A stretch of DNA of 64,000 nt. Source: Geojedonia litorea (lineage in GTDB: Bacteria > Bacteroidota > Bacteroidia > Flavobacteriales > Flavobacteriaceae). This document shows, one piece after another, positions 26,603 through 35,417 of the stretch. The DNA lies in assembly GCF_042654525.1 (NCBI RefSeq), contig NZ_JBHSGP010000014.1, positions 434,001-498,000 on the forward strand. The letters run 5' to 3'. How positions within the stretch are numbered: position 1 is the stretch's first letter; every line of letters begins with the position of its first letter. Made by a program: the position numbers and the translations under genes. The notes beneath the pieces were generated by a model. It searched no databases. It was not told where the DNA came from and saw nothing but the letters and a program-made list of their open reading frames with translations.

Positions 26603-27871
26603 ATGTTACAAGTACCGTTTATTAGATCAAATAAAGAAACTGTTATCAAGCAATTGGCAAAACGTAATATTGATGCCACTGAAATGATCGATGAAGTTAT
26701 TGCTTTAGATGAGGACCGAAGAGCTCTACAAACCAGATTAGATACTATTTTGGCAGAATCTAATAATTTATCTAAAGAAATAGGGAATTTATTTAAATCT
26801 GGGGAAGCTCAAAAGGCAAATGCACTAAAGGAACAGACCACACAATTAAAAGAAGATTCTAAATTATTGTCTGATCAACTTAATCAAAAGGTTGAAGATT
26901 TAAATGCATTACTTTATAAAATTCCTAATGTTCCTAATGATCTTGTTCCAGCCGGAAATACGGAAGATGATAATGAAGAGGTCTTTAGAGCAGGTGAAAT
27001 CCCTAAATTACATGATGGTGCCTTACCACATTGGGAACTCGCCAAAACCTATGATATTATTGACTTTGAACTCGGCAATAAAATTACAGGCGCAGGTTTT
27101 CCAGTATATAAAGGTAAAGGTGCAAAACTTCAACGTGCTTTAATTTCTTATTTTTTAGATAAAAATACGGCAGCCGGTTATACCGAATACCAATTACCAC
27201 ATTTGGTGAATGAAGCCTCTGGTTTTGGCACTGGACAATTGCCTGATAAAGAAGGGCAAATGTACCATGTTACCGAGGATAATTTATACTTGATCCCTAC
27301 TGCTGAAGTCCCAGCTACTAATTTATTTCGAGATAATTTACTAAATGAGTCTGATCTGCCAATTGCTGTTACGGGTTACACACCTTGTTTTAGAAGAGAA
27401 GCTGGAAGCTATGGCGCTCATGTTCGTGGCTTAAATCGTTTACACCAATTTGATAAGGTTGAAATTTTACGCATTGAGCATCCCACACGCTCATATGATG
27501 CCTTAAATGAAATGGTCGAGCATGTTAAAGGCATACTAAACGAATTAAAATTACCTTACAGAATATTGCGTCTTTGTGGTGGCGATCTCGGATTTACTTC
27601 TGCACTTACTTACGATTTTGAAGTATTCTCAACAGCGCAAGATAGATGGTTGGAGATTTCTTCAGTATCGAACTTTGAAACGTTTCAAGCCAATCGCTTA
27701 AAACTTCGATTTAAAAATGCTGACGGCAAAAATGAATTGTGCCATACACTTAATGGAAGTTCCTTGGCCCTACCTAGGGTTCTTGCGGGTATTTTAGAAA
27801 ACTATCAAACACCTGATGGCATTCAAATACCAGACGTTTTAATTCCTTATACTGGATTTGATAAAATTTAG
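26603..27871 (+). CDS. serS: Serine-tRNA ligase
   Basis: Charges tRNA-Ser in the cytoplasm. The 422-residue protein has the N-terminal long coiled-coil arm that grips the tRNA variable arm (about 25-105) and the class II catalytic core: the AKTYDIIDFELGNKITGAGFPVYKG segment in pieces near 145, TAEVPATNLFRDN near 232, CFRREAGSYGAHVRGLNRLHQF in pieces near 262 (motif 2), and a C-terminal motif 3 around LNGSSLALPRVLAGILEN (about 383-400). Length and order are normal. Confidence 0.97.
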   Translation: MLQVPFIRSNKETVIKQLAKRNIDATEMIDEVIALDEDRRALQTRLDTILAESNNLSKEIGNLFKSGEAQKANALKEQTTQLKEDSKLLSDQLNQKVEDLNALLYKIPNVPNDLVPAGNTEDDNEEVFRAGEIPKLHDGALPHWELAKTYDIIDFELGNKITGAGFPVYKGKGAKLQRALISYFLDKNTAAGYTEYQLPHLVNEASGFGTGQLPDKEGQMYHVTEDNLYLIPTAEVPATNLFRDNLLNESDLPIAVTGYTPCFRREAGSYGAHVRGLNRLHQFDKVEILRIEHPTRSYDALNEMVEHVKGILNELKLPYRILRLCGGDLGFTSALTYDFEVFSTAQDRWLEISSVSNFETFQANRLKLRFKNADGKNELCHTLNGSSLALPRVLAGILENYQTPDGIQIPDVLIPYTGFDKI

Positions 27872-27950
27872 TTTTTGTAGGTTTTTATTTACAATAATTC
27901 GTTTAAGTGATCAAAAAAGACGTCGTTCAACGAATTTTTGTTGATTTATT

Positions 27951-27964
27951 TTGATTTTTATCAA
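27951..27964. promoter_or_regulatory. Exact FNR/CRP-type dyad TTGATTTTTATCAA
   Basis: TTGAT (27951-27955), four bases and ATCAA (27960-27964) match the E. coli FNR consensus TTGATnnnnATCAA exactly, 46 bases before a small ORF. CRP/FNR-family regulators exist in Flavobacteriaceae. In AT-rich DNA one such match in 64 kb is not very unlikely by chance, so the assignment is tentative. Confidence 0.4.
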
Positions 27965-28009
27965 TTTTTTTTGAAGTTAGACTTCCAAATAAGAACTAAC
28001 CTACTTATT

Positions 28010-28078
28010 ATGAAAAATGTGAAACGCATCGTGCTGCTCGTTACCTTACTTGTTATGGTGAGCAAAGTGTTTTTTTAA
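28010..28078 (+). CDS. Putative 22-residue hydrophobic peptide
   Basis: ATG to TAA encodes 22 residues: a basic start (MKNVKR) then a hydrophobic run (IVLLVTLLVMVSKVFF). This layout resembles small membrane peptides, type I toxin peptides or the n/h regions of a truncated signal peptide. It lies 46 bases after an FNR-type dyad and about 100 bases before a strong terminator, so it could be expressed from its own short transcript. I do not recognise the family, and translation is unproven. Confidence 0.35.
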   Translation: MKNVKRIVLLVTLLVMVSKVFF

Positions 28079-28180
28079 CACCTTAAGCACAATACATAAA
28101 ACTTTTTAAGAGTTTACCAAAAGAGATAATTGAATCATTTTTAAAGTATAATGATTAATAGCACATTTATTTTCATTGGT

Positions 28181-28211
28181 AATGCCCAAACGCTGTTTGG
28201 GCATTTTTTTT
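28181..28211 (+). terminator. Strong intrinsic terminator
   Basis: AATGCCCAAAC (28181-28191) and GTTTGGGCATT (28195-28205) form a perfect 11-bp stem with a three-base loop and run into a tract of T residues. It ends the transcript containing the small ORF, or serS read-through. Confidence 0.88.
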
Positions 28212-28269
28212 ATAAAAACATTCACAATAATAAAATCTTCCTTTTGTTATATTTACATAAATTACAATC

Positions 28270-30057
28270 ATGAAGGGATTATCGCTAATAATGTGTTTAC
28301 TATGTACTTCGATTATGTTTTCACAAATCGAGGACAGAAGCATTGACATTGCCGATGATTACTTCAATCGTGGAGAATTTGAAAAAGCACTCATCTCCTA
28401 TCAAAAACTGTATGCTGGAAAAAACGATTACAACATTTTCAATAAAATGATCAAAACGCTTCAGCAACTAGAGCGTTACGAAGAAGCCCATCAGATTATT
28501 TTAAATCGGCTTTCAACCAGCAAATTTCCTCCCTTATTAGTAGAACTTGGCTATAATTACCAGCTTCAGGATAGTCTTCAACAAGCATCCAATTACTATA
28601 ACGAAGCTATTTCAAACATCGAGACCAATCCTGTTTACACGGTTAGTATTGCAGGGCAATTTGAAAAATACTCACTTTTAGAGCAAGCCATTAAGGTTTA
28701 TAAAAGAGGAATGGAGTTAATGCCCAATTCTAATTTCAATAGCCAATTGGCTCGCATTTACGGAGAACAAGGAGATATTGAAGGCATGTTTTCGAGTTAC
28801 ATCAATTATGTTGAAGCTAAACCTAACGATTTAAATTCTGCAAAACGTGCTTTTAGTGATTTCGTTTCAGAGAATAAGGACAATGAAAACAATATCATTC
28901 TAAAAAAGTTATTGCTTAAAAAACTGCAGTCTGACCCAGATATTTATTGGTACGATTTATTAAGCTGGTTATTTGTTCAGGAAAAAGAATTCGATAAATC
29001 ATTCACACAAGAAAAAGCTCTATATAAGCGTCAACTAGAAAGTTTAGATCGCATTATTAGTTTGGCTATAGCGGCATTAAATGAAAAGGAATATGAAACT
29101 GCCAACGCTGTTTTTGAATACATTCTTGAAAACAGTCAGGACATTCAAACCCAGCTTTTAGCCCATCAATACTTGTTAGACATTAAAACAACAAATGCCA
29201 CGAGTAATCAATTACCGGAAATTTCGAATGCTTACCAAAACCTGTTCAAACACTATGGAACTTTTGAACAAACCTTGGCACTTCAATTGGCCTATGGCAA
29301 TTTTCTAGCGTTTCATATGCACCAACCTGAAGAAGCCACATCATTTTTAAAAGAAAGTCTAAAACTCAATCTTTCGCCTTTTCAACAAGCCACGGTAAAA
29401 TTGCTGTTAGGTGATATTTTAGTGTTTCAGGAGAAATTTAATGAAGCGCTTATTTACTATTCACAAATCCAAGCCAATCTAAAAAACAGTACTATTTCCC
29501 AAGAAGCCCGATTTAAGGTGGCAAAAACTAGTTATTACAAAGGTGATTTTGATTGGGCAGAATCACAGCTTAAAATCCTAAAATCCTCGACGTCGCAGCT
29601 TATTGCCAATGATGCTCTGGATTTAAAACTTTTAATTTCGGATAATAAATACGAAGACTCACTTCACGTAGCCTTGAAATTATATGCCAAAGCCGATTTA
29701 TTAGCGTTTCAAAATAAAAACAGTGAAGCCATTGCTCTTTTAGAGACCATATTAACCGAACATAATGGTGAAAGCATAATAGATCAAACCTTATTAAAAC
29801 AAGCTCAGTTATTTGAAAAGCAGAAAAAATTTGACAAAGCAGTTTCAAATTACCAATCCATAATCGCGAATTATAGGGATGGGATTTTGGCCGATGATGC
29901 CTATTATTTTTTAGCTGAATTGTACAATAACGTTTTGGGGAGCCCTGAACAAGCTAAACCGCTGTATGAAAAAATTATATTTGACCATCAGGACAGCATC
30001 TATTTTGTAGAAGCAAGAAAAAAATTCAGAATGCTACGCGGTGACGCCATAAACTAG
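28270..30057 (+). CDS. Tetratricopeptide repeat protein, exported
   Basis: A 595-residue protein with a signal peptide (MKGLSLIMCLLCTSIMFSQ) and many TPR helices across its whole length, for example AQQ-type repeats around residues 30-60 (YFNRGEFEKALISYQKLY), 125-160 and 540-585 (FDKAVSNYQSIIANYRDGILADDAYYFLAELY in pieces). TPR arrays mediate protein contacts; no enzyme domain is visible. It probably lies in the periplasm. The GNAT gene starts six bases downstream, so it likely heads a unit with GNAT, DUF4286, rsmA and mgtE. The exact role is unknown. Confidence 0.85.
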   Translation: MKGLSLIMCLLCTSIMFSQIEDRSIDIADDYFNRGEFEKALISYQKLYAGKNDYNIFNKMIKTLQQLERYEEAHQIILNRLSTSKFPPLLVELGYNYQLQDSLQQASNYYNEAISNIETNPVYTVSIAGQFEKYSLLEQAIKVYKRGMELMPNSNFNSQLARIYGEQGDIEGMFSSYINYVEAKPNDLNSAKRAFSDFVSENKDNENNIILKKLLLKKLQSDPDIYWYDLLSWLFVQEKEFDKSFTQEKALYKRQLESLDRIISLAIAALNEKEYETANAVFEYILENSQDIQTQLLAHQYLLDIKTTNATSNQLPEISNAYQNLFKHYGTFEQTLALQLAYGNFLAFHMHQPEEATSFLKESLKLNLSPFQQATVKLLLGDILVFQEKFNEALIYYSQIQANLKNSTISQEARFKVAKTSYYKGDFDWAESQLKILKSSTSQLIANDALDLKLLISDNKYEDSLHVALKLYAKADLLAFQNKNSEAIALLETILTEHNGESIIDQTLLKQAQLFEKQKKFDKAVSNYQSIIANYRDGILADDAYYFLAELYNNVLGSPEQAKPLYEKIIFDHQDSIYFVEARKKFRMLRGDAIN

Positions 30058-30063
30058 AGCCTC

Positions 30064-30576
30064 ATGCCAATTATCGAAACTGATCGTCTCGTGATTTCAA
30101 AATTCACTTTACACGATGCCAAATTCTTTTTGGAATTGGTCAACTCACCTAATTGGATAAAGTATATTGGCGACCGCAACACCAAAACCCTAAAGGACTC
30201 CAAAGAACGCATTAAAAATGGACACCTAAAAAGTTATAAGGAAAATGGTTTTGGGTTTTACAAATTACTTTTAAAAAATGAAAGCAATAAACCAATAGGC
30301 ACTTGTGGATTAATTAAACGTGAATCCTTAGATGATGTTGATCTAGGCTTTGCCATGTTACCAGATTATGAAGGCAAAGGTTATGGATTTGAAGCATCGG
30401 TTGCAATACTAAATCTAGGTAAAGAAAAATTTAATTTAAATCGAATTACAGCAATTACCTTACCTACTAATCAAAATTCTATCAAACTTTTAGAAAAATT
30501 AGGCTTATCTTATGAAAAAAAGGTGATTCCCTTTGAAGATGGAGTAGAACTCCTGTTATTTGCAAAAGATTTATAG
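30064..30576 (+). CDS. GNAT family N-acetyltransferase (RimJ/RimL-like)
   Basis: A 170-residue cytoplasmic acetyltransferase of the acetyltransf_3 type. It opens with ETDRLVISKFTLHDAKFF, has the strand IGTCGLIKRESLDDVDLGFAMLPDYEGKGYG in pieces (the acetyl-CoA loop is YEGKGYGFEA near residue 103), and ends with LNRITAITLPTNQNSIKLLEKLGL. Members acetylate ribosomal proteins or small amines; the substrate here is unknown. It begins six bases after the TPR gene and ends four bases before the DUF4286 start. Confidence 0.9.
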   Translation: MPIIETDRLVISKFTLHDAKFFLELVNSPNWIKYIGDRNTKTLKDSKERIKNGHLKSYKENGFGFYKLLLKNESNKPIGTCGLIKRESLDDVDLGFAMLPDYEGKGYGFEASVAILNLGKEKFNLNRITAITLPTNQNSIKLLEKLGLSYEKKVIPFEDGVELLLFAKDL

Positions 30577-30580
30577 TACT

Positions 30581-30904
30581 ATGATTATATATAATGTCAC
30601 TATAACCATTGAAAACAGTATTCATGATCAATGGTTAAATTGGATGAAACAGGAACATATCCCTGAAGTTTTGGGTACAGGAAAATTTGAAAAGGCAACT
30701 TTTACAAAAGTACTTGTTGACGAGATGGAAGGACACACCTATTCAGTGCAGTATCGCGCTACTTCTCGGGCAAGTTTGGATGCTTATTATAAAGAAGATG
30801 CCGAACGACTGCGAAGTCAAGGATTAAAAAAGTTTGCCGATAAAATGTTGGCCTTCAGAACAGAACTTCAAATTGTAGATGAGTATTCAGTGACCTTTAA
30901 ATAA
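30581..30904 (+). CDS. DUF4286 family protein
   Basis: A 107-residue protein starting with MIIYNVTITIENSIHDQWLNWM, the usual beginning of DUF4286. An in-frame ATG 21 bases upstream would overlap the GNAT gene and add seven residues without family support, so I chose 30581. The fold is a predicted ferredoxin-like dimer (alpha-beta, with HTYSVQYRATSRASLDAYY in the centre). Function unknown. It commonly precedes rsmA in Flavobacteriaceae, as here, with a seven-base gap. Confidence 0.88.
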   Translation: MIIYNVTITIENSIHDQWLNWMKQEHIPEVLGTGKFEKATFTKVLVDEMEGHTYSVQYRATSRASLDAYYKEDAERLRSQGLKKFADKMLAFRTELQIVDEYSVTFK

Positions 30905-30911
30905 AAATAAC

Positions 30912-31682
30912 ATGTCTGTAAAAGCCAAAAAACATCTAGGACAGCATTTTTTAACAGACGAAAGTATAGCTGAAAATATAGCCAATTCATTATCTTTAGA
31001 AGGCTACAATGATGTATTGGAAATTGGCCCTGGCATGGGTGTTCTCACTAAATATTTACTTAAAAAAAATATAACTACACATGTCATTGAAATTGACACA
31101 GAATCTGTTGACTACTTAAAAGCAAACTACTTACATCTCGCAGATCGTATTATTGAAAAGGATTTTTTAAAATACGATTTAAGTCTTGTATTTCAGCAAA
31201 AACCATTTGCCATTATTGGCAATTTCCCATATAATATTTCATCGCAAATTCTTTTCAAAACTTTAGAACTACGCCATCAAATCCCTGAATTTTCGGGCAT
31301 GTTCCAAAAAGAAGTCGCCATGCGCATTTGTTCTAAAGAAGGAAGTAAGGTCTATGGTATTCTATCCGTTTTAACCCAAGCTTTTTATGATGCCGAATAC
31401 CTATTTACCGTACCACCTTCAGTTTTTAATCCACCTCCAAAAGTAGACTCAGGAGTGTTATTACTTAAGCGAAAAACAAATTATAACTTACCCTGTGACG
31501 AAGCTCTATTTTTTAAAGTAGTTAAAACAGCTTTTCAGCAGCGTCGCAAAACACTTCGTAACAGTTTAAAAACCTTCAATTTATCCGATAATTTAAAAGC
31601 AAATGTTATATTTGACAAACGTCCAGAACAATTAGCCGTTTTAGAGTTTATTAGACTTACACAAGAGATTGAAAATCAATAA
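30912..31682 (+). CDS. rsmA: 16S rRNA (adenine1518-N6/adenine1519-N6)-dimethyltransferase
   Basis: Also called KsgA. It dimethylates two adjacent adenosines in the 3' hairpin of 16S rRNA late in 30S assembly. The 256-residue protein has the SAM motif EIGPGMGVLTKYL near residue 36, the catalytic NFPYNISSQILFK (family NLPYN) near 102 and a C-terminal helical domain with AFQQRRKTLRNSLK near 210. It lies in a tight run of genes ending with mgtE, whose GTG start is eight bases downstream. Confidence 0.97.
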   Translation: MSVKAKKHLGQHFLTDESIAENIANSLSLEGYNDVLEIGPGMGVLTKYLLKKNITTHVIEIDTESVDYLKANYLHLADRIIEKDFLKYDLSLVFQQKPFAIIGNFPYNISSQILFKTLELRHQIPEFSGMFQKEVAMRICSKEGSKVYGILSVLTQAFYDAEYLFTVPPSVFNPPPKVDSGVLLLKRKTNYNLPCDEALFFKVVKTAFQQRRKTLRNSLKTFNLSDNLKANVIFDKRPEQLAVLEFIRLTQEIENQ

Positions 31683-31690
31683 TATTTGGC

Positions 31691-33061
31691 GTGACAGAAG
31701 ACAAAGACAACATACAGTTCGAGCTTACTGACGAACTTATTGAGCAGGTGAAGTTACTTATCGAAGAACAAAAAGATAGAGAACTTCGCAAATTGCTCAA
31801 TGAGTTTCACTATGCTGATATTGCCGAGATTTTAGACGAACTCGATCTCGAAGAGGCTATTTATATTATAAAGCTTCTGGATTCGGAAACCACTTCCGAC
31901 GTTTTAATGGAGCTTGATGAAGACATTCGAGAAAAAGTACTTCGAAACCTATCGGCCAAGGAAATCGCCGAAGAAATTGAAGAACTAGACACCGATGATG
32001 CTGCCGATATCATTGCCGAACTTCCTGAAGACCGTCAGCAAGAAGTTATCTCAAACATTGAAGACCAAGAGCACAAAGCCGAAATCACCGAACTTTTAGC
32101 TTATGATGAGGACTCTGCGGGTGGACTTATGGCTAAAGAGCTAGTAAAAGTTTATGAAACTTGGACCGTTGCTGGATGTATGCGCCGTATAAGAGGACAA
32201 GCCAAGGATGTGACTCGAGTGCATTCCATTTATGTGGTGAACAGACAAAATAAGCTCATTGGTCGCCTTTCATTGAAAGATTTAATTGTTGCAAAAAGTG
32301 ATAATAAAATTGCCGATATCTACATTTCTAATGTAGACTATGTGAATGTTCATGATGATGTAGAAGACGTTGCTAAAGTGATGCAAAAATATGACCTTGA
32401 AGCCATACCGGTAGTCGATGACAATCAAACCCTATTAGGGCGAATTACCATTGACGATATTGTAGATGTTATAAAGGAAGAAGCTGATAAAGATTATCAA
32501 TTAGCCGCGGGTATTACCCAAGATGTCGAAGCCGATGATAGTATTTTTGATTTAACCAAAGCGCGTTTACCTTGGTTATTTTTAGGATTGATAGGTGGCG
32601 TTGGTGCCTTTTTAATAATGGAAGGGTTTCAAGACTCCTTTCAAAAATATGCAGTCCTTTTCTTTTTTACACCTCTAATTGCAGCGATGGCAGGAAATGT
32701 TGGTGTACAATCGTCAGCGATCATAGTTCAAGGATTAGCAAACGACGATTTAAAAGGCAGTATCAATAATCGCCTAATAAAAGAAATGCTTCTAGCGGCT
32801 TTAAACGGTACTATTCTTGCTATTTTTCTATTCTTATTTGTATGGGTTGTCGATGGAAATATGAATACTGCATTAGCAGTTTCAAGTTCATTAGTTGCCG
32901 TAATTATAGTTGCAGGCCTTATTGGTACCTTTGTACCACTATTTCTTGATAAAAGAGGCATAGACCCTGCAATTGCTACGGGTCCTTTTATCACTACAAG
33001 TAATGACATTTTTGGAATTTTAATCTATTTCTGGATTGCAAAATTGATTTTAGGGATTTAA
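31691..33061 (+). CDS. mgtE: Magnesium transporter MgtE
   Basis: An inner-membrane Mg2+ channel of 456 residues starting at GTG. The N-terminal MgtE domain is rich in acidic helices (about 30-135, with EEIEELDTDDAADIIAELPEDRQ in pieces). Two CBS domains (about 140-265) act as Mg2+ sensors, and five hydrophobic segments (about 290-455) include AGNVGVQSSAIIVQGLA and the C-terminal AIATGPFITTSNDIFGI pore helix. All expected parts are present. Confidence 0.96.
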   Translation: MTEDKDNIQFELTDELIEQVKLLIEEQKDRELRKLLNEFHYADIAEILDELDLEEAIYIIKLLDSETTSDVLMELDEDIREKVLRNLSAKEIAEEIEELDTDDAADIIAELPEDRQQEVISNIEDQEHKAEITELLAYDEDSAGGLMAKELVKVYETWTVAGCMRRIRGQAKDVTRVHSIYVVNRQNKLIGRLSLKDLIVAKSDNKIADIYISNVDYVNVHDDVEDVAKVMQKYDLEAIPVVDDNQTLLGRITIDDIVDVIKEEADKDYQLAAGITQDVEADDSIFDLTKARLPWLFLGLIGGVGAFLIMEGFQDSFQKYAVLFFFTPLIAAMAGNVGVQSSAIIVQGLANDDLKGSINNRLIKEMLLAALNGTILAIFLFLFVWVVDGNMNTALAVSSSLVAVIIVAGLIGTFVPLFLDKRGIDPAIATGPFITTSNDIFGILIYFWIAKLILGI

Positions 33062-33072
33062 ATTAAAGGTCA

Positions 33073-33438
33073 ATGACACCAATTAACATTCAGCAAAAAT
33101 TTACAAAATTCAGCAAAAACTGGCATCCGCATCAAATTGCTATCGTTGATGATATGCAGGTGATTTTAGCCAAATTAAAAGGTGAATTTGTCTGGCACAG
33201 CCATGAGCATGAAGACGAACTCTTTCAAGTTGTAAAAGGAACCTTATATATGCAGTTTCGTGACAAAACAGAAATTGTAAAAGCAGGAGAACTTATTGTA
33301 GTCCCTAAAGGAGTTGAGCATAACCCTTGCACAAAAGATGATGAAGAAGTACATGTGCTTTTATTCGAAAAACTTTCTACAGCACATACGGGCAATGTAA
33401 AACACGAAAAAACTCAAACGCATTATCCTAAAATCTAG
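33073..33438 (+). CDS. Cupin domain protein
   Basis: A 121-residue single-domain cupin. The metal motif reads WHSHEHEDELFQVVKG (about 36-51) with a later GVEHNPC (about 78-84), giving the three His and one Glu of a metal-binding cupin. Substrate is unknown; similar proteins include mannose-6-phosphate isomerase-like cupins. The stop codon abuts the ATG of the next gene, so the two are co-transcribed. Confidence 0.88.
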   Translation: MTPINIQQKFTKFSKNWHPHQIAIVDDMQVILAKLKGEFVWHSHEHEDELFQVVKGTLYMQFRDKTEIVKAGELIVVPKGVEHNPCTKDDEEVHVLLFEKLSTAHTGNVKHEKTQTHYPKI

Positions 33439-34374
33439 ATGAAAATCCTTCACCTCGATACAAATCATCCTTTATTAATTGATCAACTAAATCTTTTAGG
33501 ATTTATAAATGATGAAGATTATACCTCATCAAAGCAGGAGATTGAAGCAAAGATTTCAGACTATGATGGTGTTATTATAAGAAGTCGTTTTACTATTGAT
33601 AAATCTTTTTTGGATGCCGCTACCAATTTAAAATTCATTGGTCGCGTTGGAGCAGGTTTGGAAAATATTGATGGCGATTATGCCGCAAAAAAAGGTGTTG
33701 AACTCATTGCTGCTCCAGAAGGCAACCGCAATGCTGTTGGTGAACACACTCTAGGGATGTTGCTTTCGTTGTTTAATAAGCTAAATAAAGCCGATCGTGA
33801 AGTTAGACAGGGTATGTGGTTGCGTGAAGCTAACAGAGGCTTAGAGCTTGATGGTAAAACCGTAGGCATTATAGGTTACGGCAATATGGGAAAAGCCTTT
33901 GCCAAAAAACTTCGCGGGTTTGATGTCACTGTTCTGTGCTACGATATAAAAAATGATGTTGGCGATGAAAATGCAATTCAGGTTGCTCTACAAGACTTTC
34001 AAAAACGTGTTGACATAGTTAGTTTACATACTCCACAAACGCCTTTAACCTTGAACATGATTAATGCCAAATTCATTGATGGTTTTATTAAACCATTTTG
34101 GTTTTTAAATACTGCTCGCGGTAAAAGTGTAGTCACCAATGATTTGGTTGAAGCTCTAAAATCCGGAAAAATTCTTGGCGCAGGTTTAGACGTGCTTGAA
34201 TATGAAAAATCATCGTTTGAACAGTTGTTTTCCTCAGAAATGCCTGAAGCTTTTCGATATTTAATTCAGGCCGAAAACGTAATTCTCACTCCACATGTTG
34301 CTGGTTGGACCATTGAAAGCAAAGCTAAATTGGCACAAACTATAATAGATAAAATTAAGGCAAAATTTTCCTAA
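33439..34374 (+). CDS. D-isomer-specific 2-hydroxyacid dehydrogenase
   Basis: A 311-residue NAD(H)-dependent cytoplasmic enzyme resembling the catalytic part of D-3-phosphoglycerate dehydrogenase but without the C-terminal ACT domain. It shows the substrate-binding GRVGAGLENID near residue 73, the nucleotide loop GIIGYGNMGKAFA near 145, the catalytic Arg in LNTARGKSVV near 232 and the His in LTPHVAGWT near 286. The ATG follows the cupin stop directly. It may act on 3-phosphoglycerate, glyoxylate or another 2-oxoacid; the substrate is not set by the sequence. Confidence 0.9.
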   Translation: MKILHLDTNHPLLIDQLNLLGFINDEDYTSSKQEIEAKISDYDGVIIRSRFTIDKSFLDAATNLKFIGRVGAGLENIDGDYAAKKGVELIAAPEGNRNAVGEHTLGMLLSLFNKLNKADREVRQGMWLREANRGLELDGKTVGIIGYGNMGKAFAKKLRGFDVTVLCYDIKNDVGDENAIQVALQDFQKRVDIVSLHTPQTPLTLNMINAKFIDGFIKPFWFLNTARGKSVVTNDLVEALKSGKILGAGLDVLEYEKSSFEQLFSSEMPEAFRYLIQAENVILTPHVAGWTIESKAKLAQTIIDKIKAKFS

Positions 34375-34382
34375 TTTTGAGT

Positions 34383-34793
34383 ATGAAGAAAACTGTTCTG
34401 GTTTTTAGTCTACTCATTTTTGCTCTACTCTTATTATTTCAAATAAGTAACTATGCTATAGTTTCAGGAGATGCTAATGTTGAAATCATTGTGGCCAGTG
34501 TTGCTTTTGTATTCTTTTTTGTAGGTGTCTTCATCCATAAAAAAAGCTTGAAAACCAAAGAAAGCCATTCCAAAGAAATCAATCATAAAAAAATTCAAGA
34601 TTTAGAAATTACTGATCGTGAATATCAGGTGCTTCAAGGGATTTCTCAAGGATTGTCTAATAAAGAAATAGCTGTAAGACTATTTCTAACCGAAAGTACT
34701 ATAAAAACACACGTCTCTAATTTGTTGCTAAAACTTAATGCCAAGCGACGAACTCAGGCTTTACAGATTGCTAAAGACTTTCAAATCATATAA
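34383..34793 (+). CDS. Membrane-anchored LuxR-type HTH regulator
   Basis: A 136-residue protein with two N-terminal hydrophobic helices (about 1-25 and 32-52) and a C-terminal LuxR/GerE helix-turn-helix (about 72-136: ITDREYQVLQGISQGLSNKEIA, then STIKTHVSNLLLKLNA). A TTG six bases upstream is possible but less likely than the ATG at 34383. It has no receiver domain, so it is probably a membrane-tethered or constitutive DNA-binding protein. A likely LuxR-sized operator lies just downstream in front of the DUF4199 gene. Confidence 0.85.
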   Translation: MKKTVLVFSLLIFALLLLFQISNYAIVSGDANVEIIVASVAFVFFFVGVFIHKKSLKTKESHSKEINHKKIQDLEITDREYQVLQGISQGLSNKEIAVRLFLTESTIKTHVSNLLLKLNAKRRTQALQIAKDFQII

Positions 34794-34808
34794 AATTCAT
34801 ACTTTTAG

Positions 34809-34838
34809 ACTAAAGTACCAGTATTTTGGTACTTTAGT
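34809..34838. promoter_or_regulatory. 30-base inverted repeat, likely operator of the DUF4199 gene
   Basis: ACTAAAGTACCA (34809-34820), a six-base spacer and TGGTACTTTAGT (34827-34838) form a perfect dyad. No T-run follows, and it lies about 27 bases upstream of an exact -7 element, which places its centre near -55 relative to the predicted start of transcription. This is a typical activator position. Confidence 0.6.
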
Positions 34839-34864
34839 ATGAGCTCCTTTCTCCATAATCGATT

Positions 34865-34872
34865 TAGTTTTG
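34865..34872 (+). promoter_or_regulatory. -7 element of the DUF4199 gene
   Basis: TAGTTTTG matches TAnnTTTG exactly, 31 bases before the ATG. A -33 TTG is absent, in keeping with dependence on an activator bound at the upstream dyad. Confidence 0.5.
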
Positions 34873-34902
34873 GTGTATTGAAACTAAAAATTTAAAATCT
34901 CA

Positions 34903-35412
34903 ATGAAAAATTCAGTAATTAAATACGGACTCTATGGCCTTTTTACGGCAATGATCTGTTTTTTATTTGTGCTTTGGTTTGGTCAAGAACTTAGTTATTC
35001 ATCTCAAGAAGTTCTTGGATACCTAACTATGATAGCTTCACTATCGTTTGTTTATTTTGGAATTAGACATTATAGAGACCAAGTAAACAACGGACGTGTC
35101 TCATTTTGGAAAGCCGTAGGCATTGGCGTACTTATTTCGGCATTTGTTGGTTTAGGCATTGGTATAGTTGATTATATCTATACTACTTCTATAAATCCTG
35201 ATTTTGCTTCAGAATATTTAGAACGCTCTATTGAAACCATGGAAGCAACCTTATCAGGCGATGAACTTGAACTAAAAAAAGCTGAACTTACCAGGCAAAT
35301 GGAAGATTATGGGGGCTCTGGATTTATGGCCATATTAATGTTTGTAACAGTCCTAATTATTGGATTTGTTATTGCATTGATTTCAGGATTAATTCTTCAA
35401 CGTAAAATATAA
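34903..35412 (+). CDS. DUF4199 membrane protein
   Basis: A 169-residue protein with four hydrophobic segments (about 7-25, 33-50, 65-88, 140-165) and a charged loop between the third and fourth (SIETMEATLSGDELELKKAEL). This arrangement is the DUF4199 family, common in Bacteroidota and of unknown function. It follows the LuxR-type regulator gene and a probable operator, so it may be that regulator's main target. The next gene begins six bases downstream. Confidence 0.88.
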   Translation: MKNSVIKYGLYGLFTAMICFLFVLWFGQELSYSSQEVLGYLTMIASLSFVYFGIRHYRDQVNNGRVSFWKAVGIGVLISAFVGLGIGIVDYIYTTSINPDFASEYLERSIETMEATLSGDELELKKAELTRQMEDYGGSGFMAILMFVTVLIIGFVIALISGLILQRKI

Positions 35413-35417
35413 ATATT

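Larger units (their letters stand above)
27872..28269. other. 398-base region with FNR-type dyad, tiny hydrophobic ORF and terminator
   Basis: No large gene is present. It contains a TTGAT-N4-ATCAA dyad (27951-27964), a 22-codon ORF (28010-28078) and a strong terminator (28181-28211), arranged as a possible short independent transcript. It also holds the small dyad TCGTTCAACGA at 27923-27933. The last 58 bases lead into the TPR gene. Confidence 0.6.
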
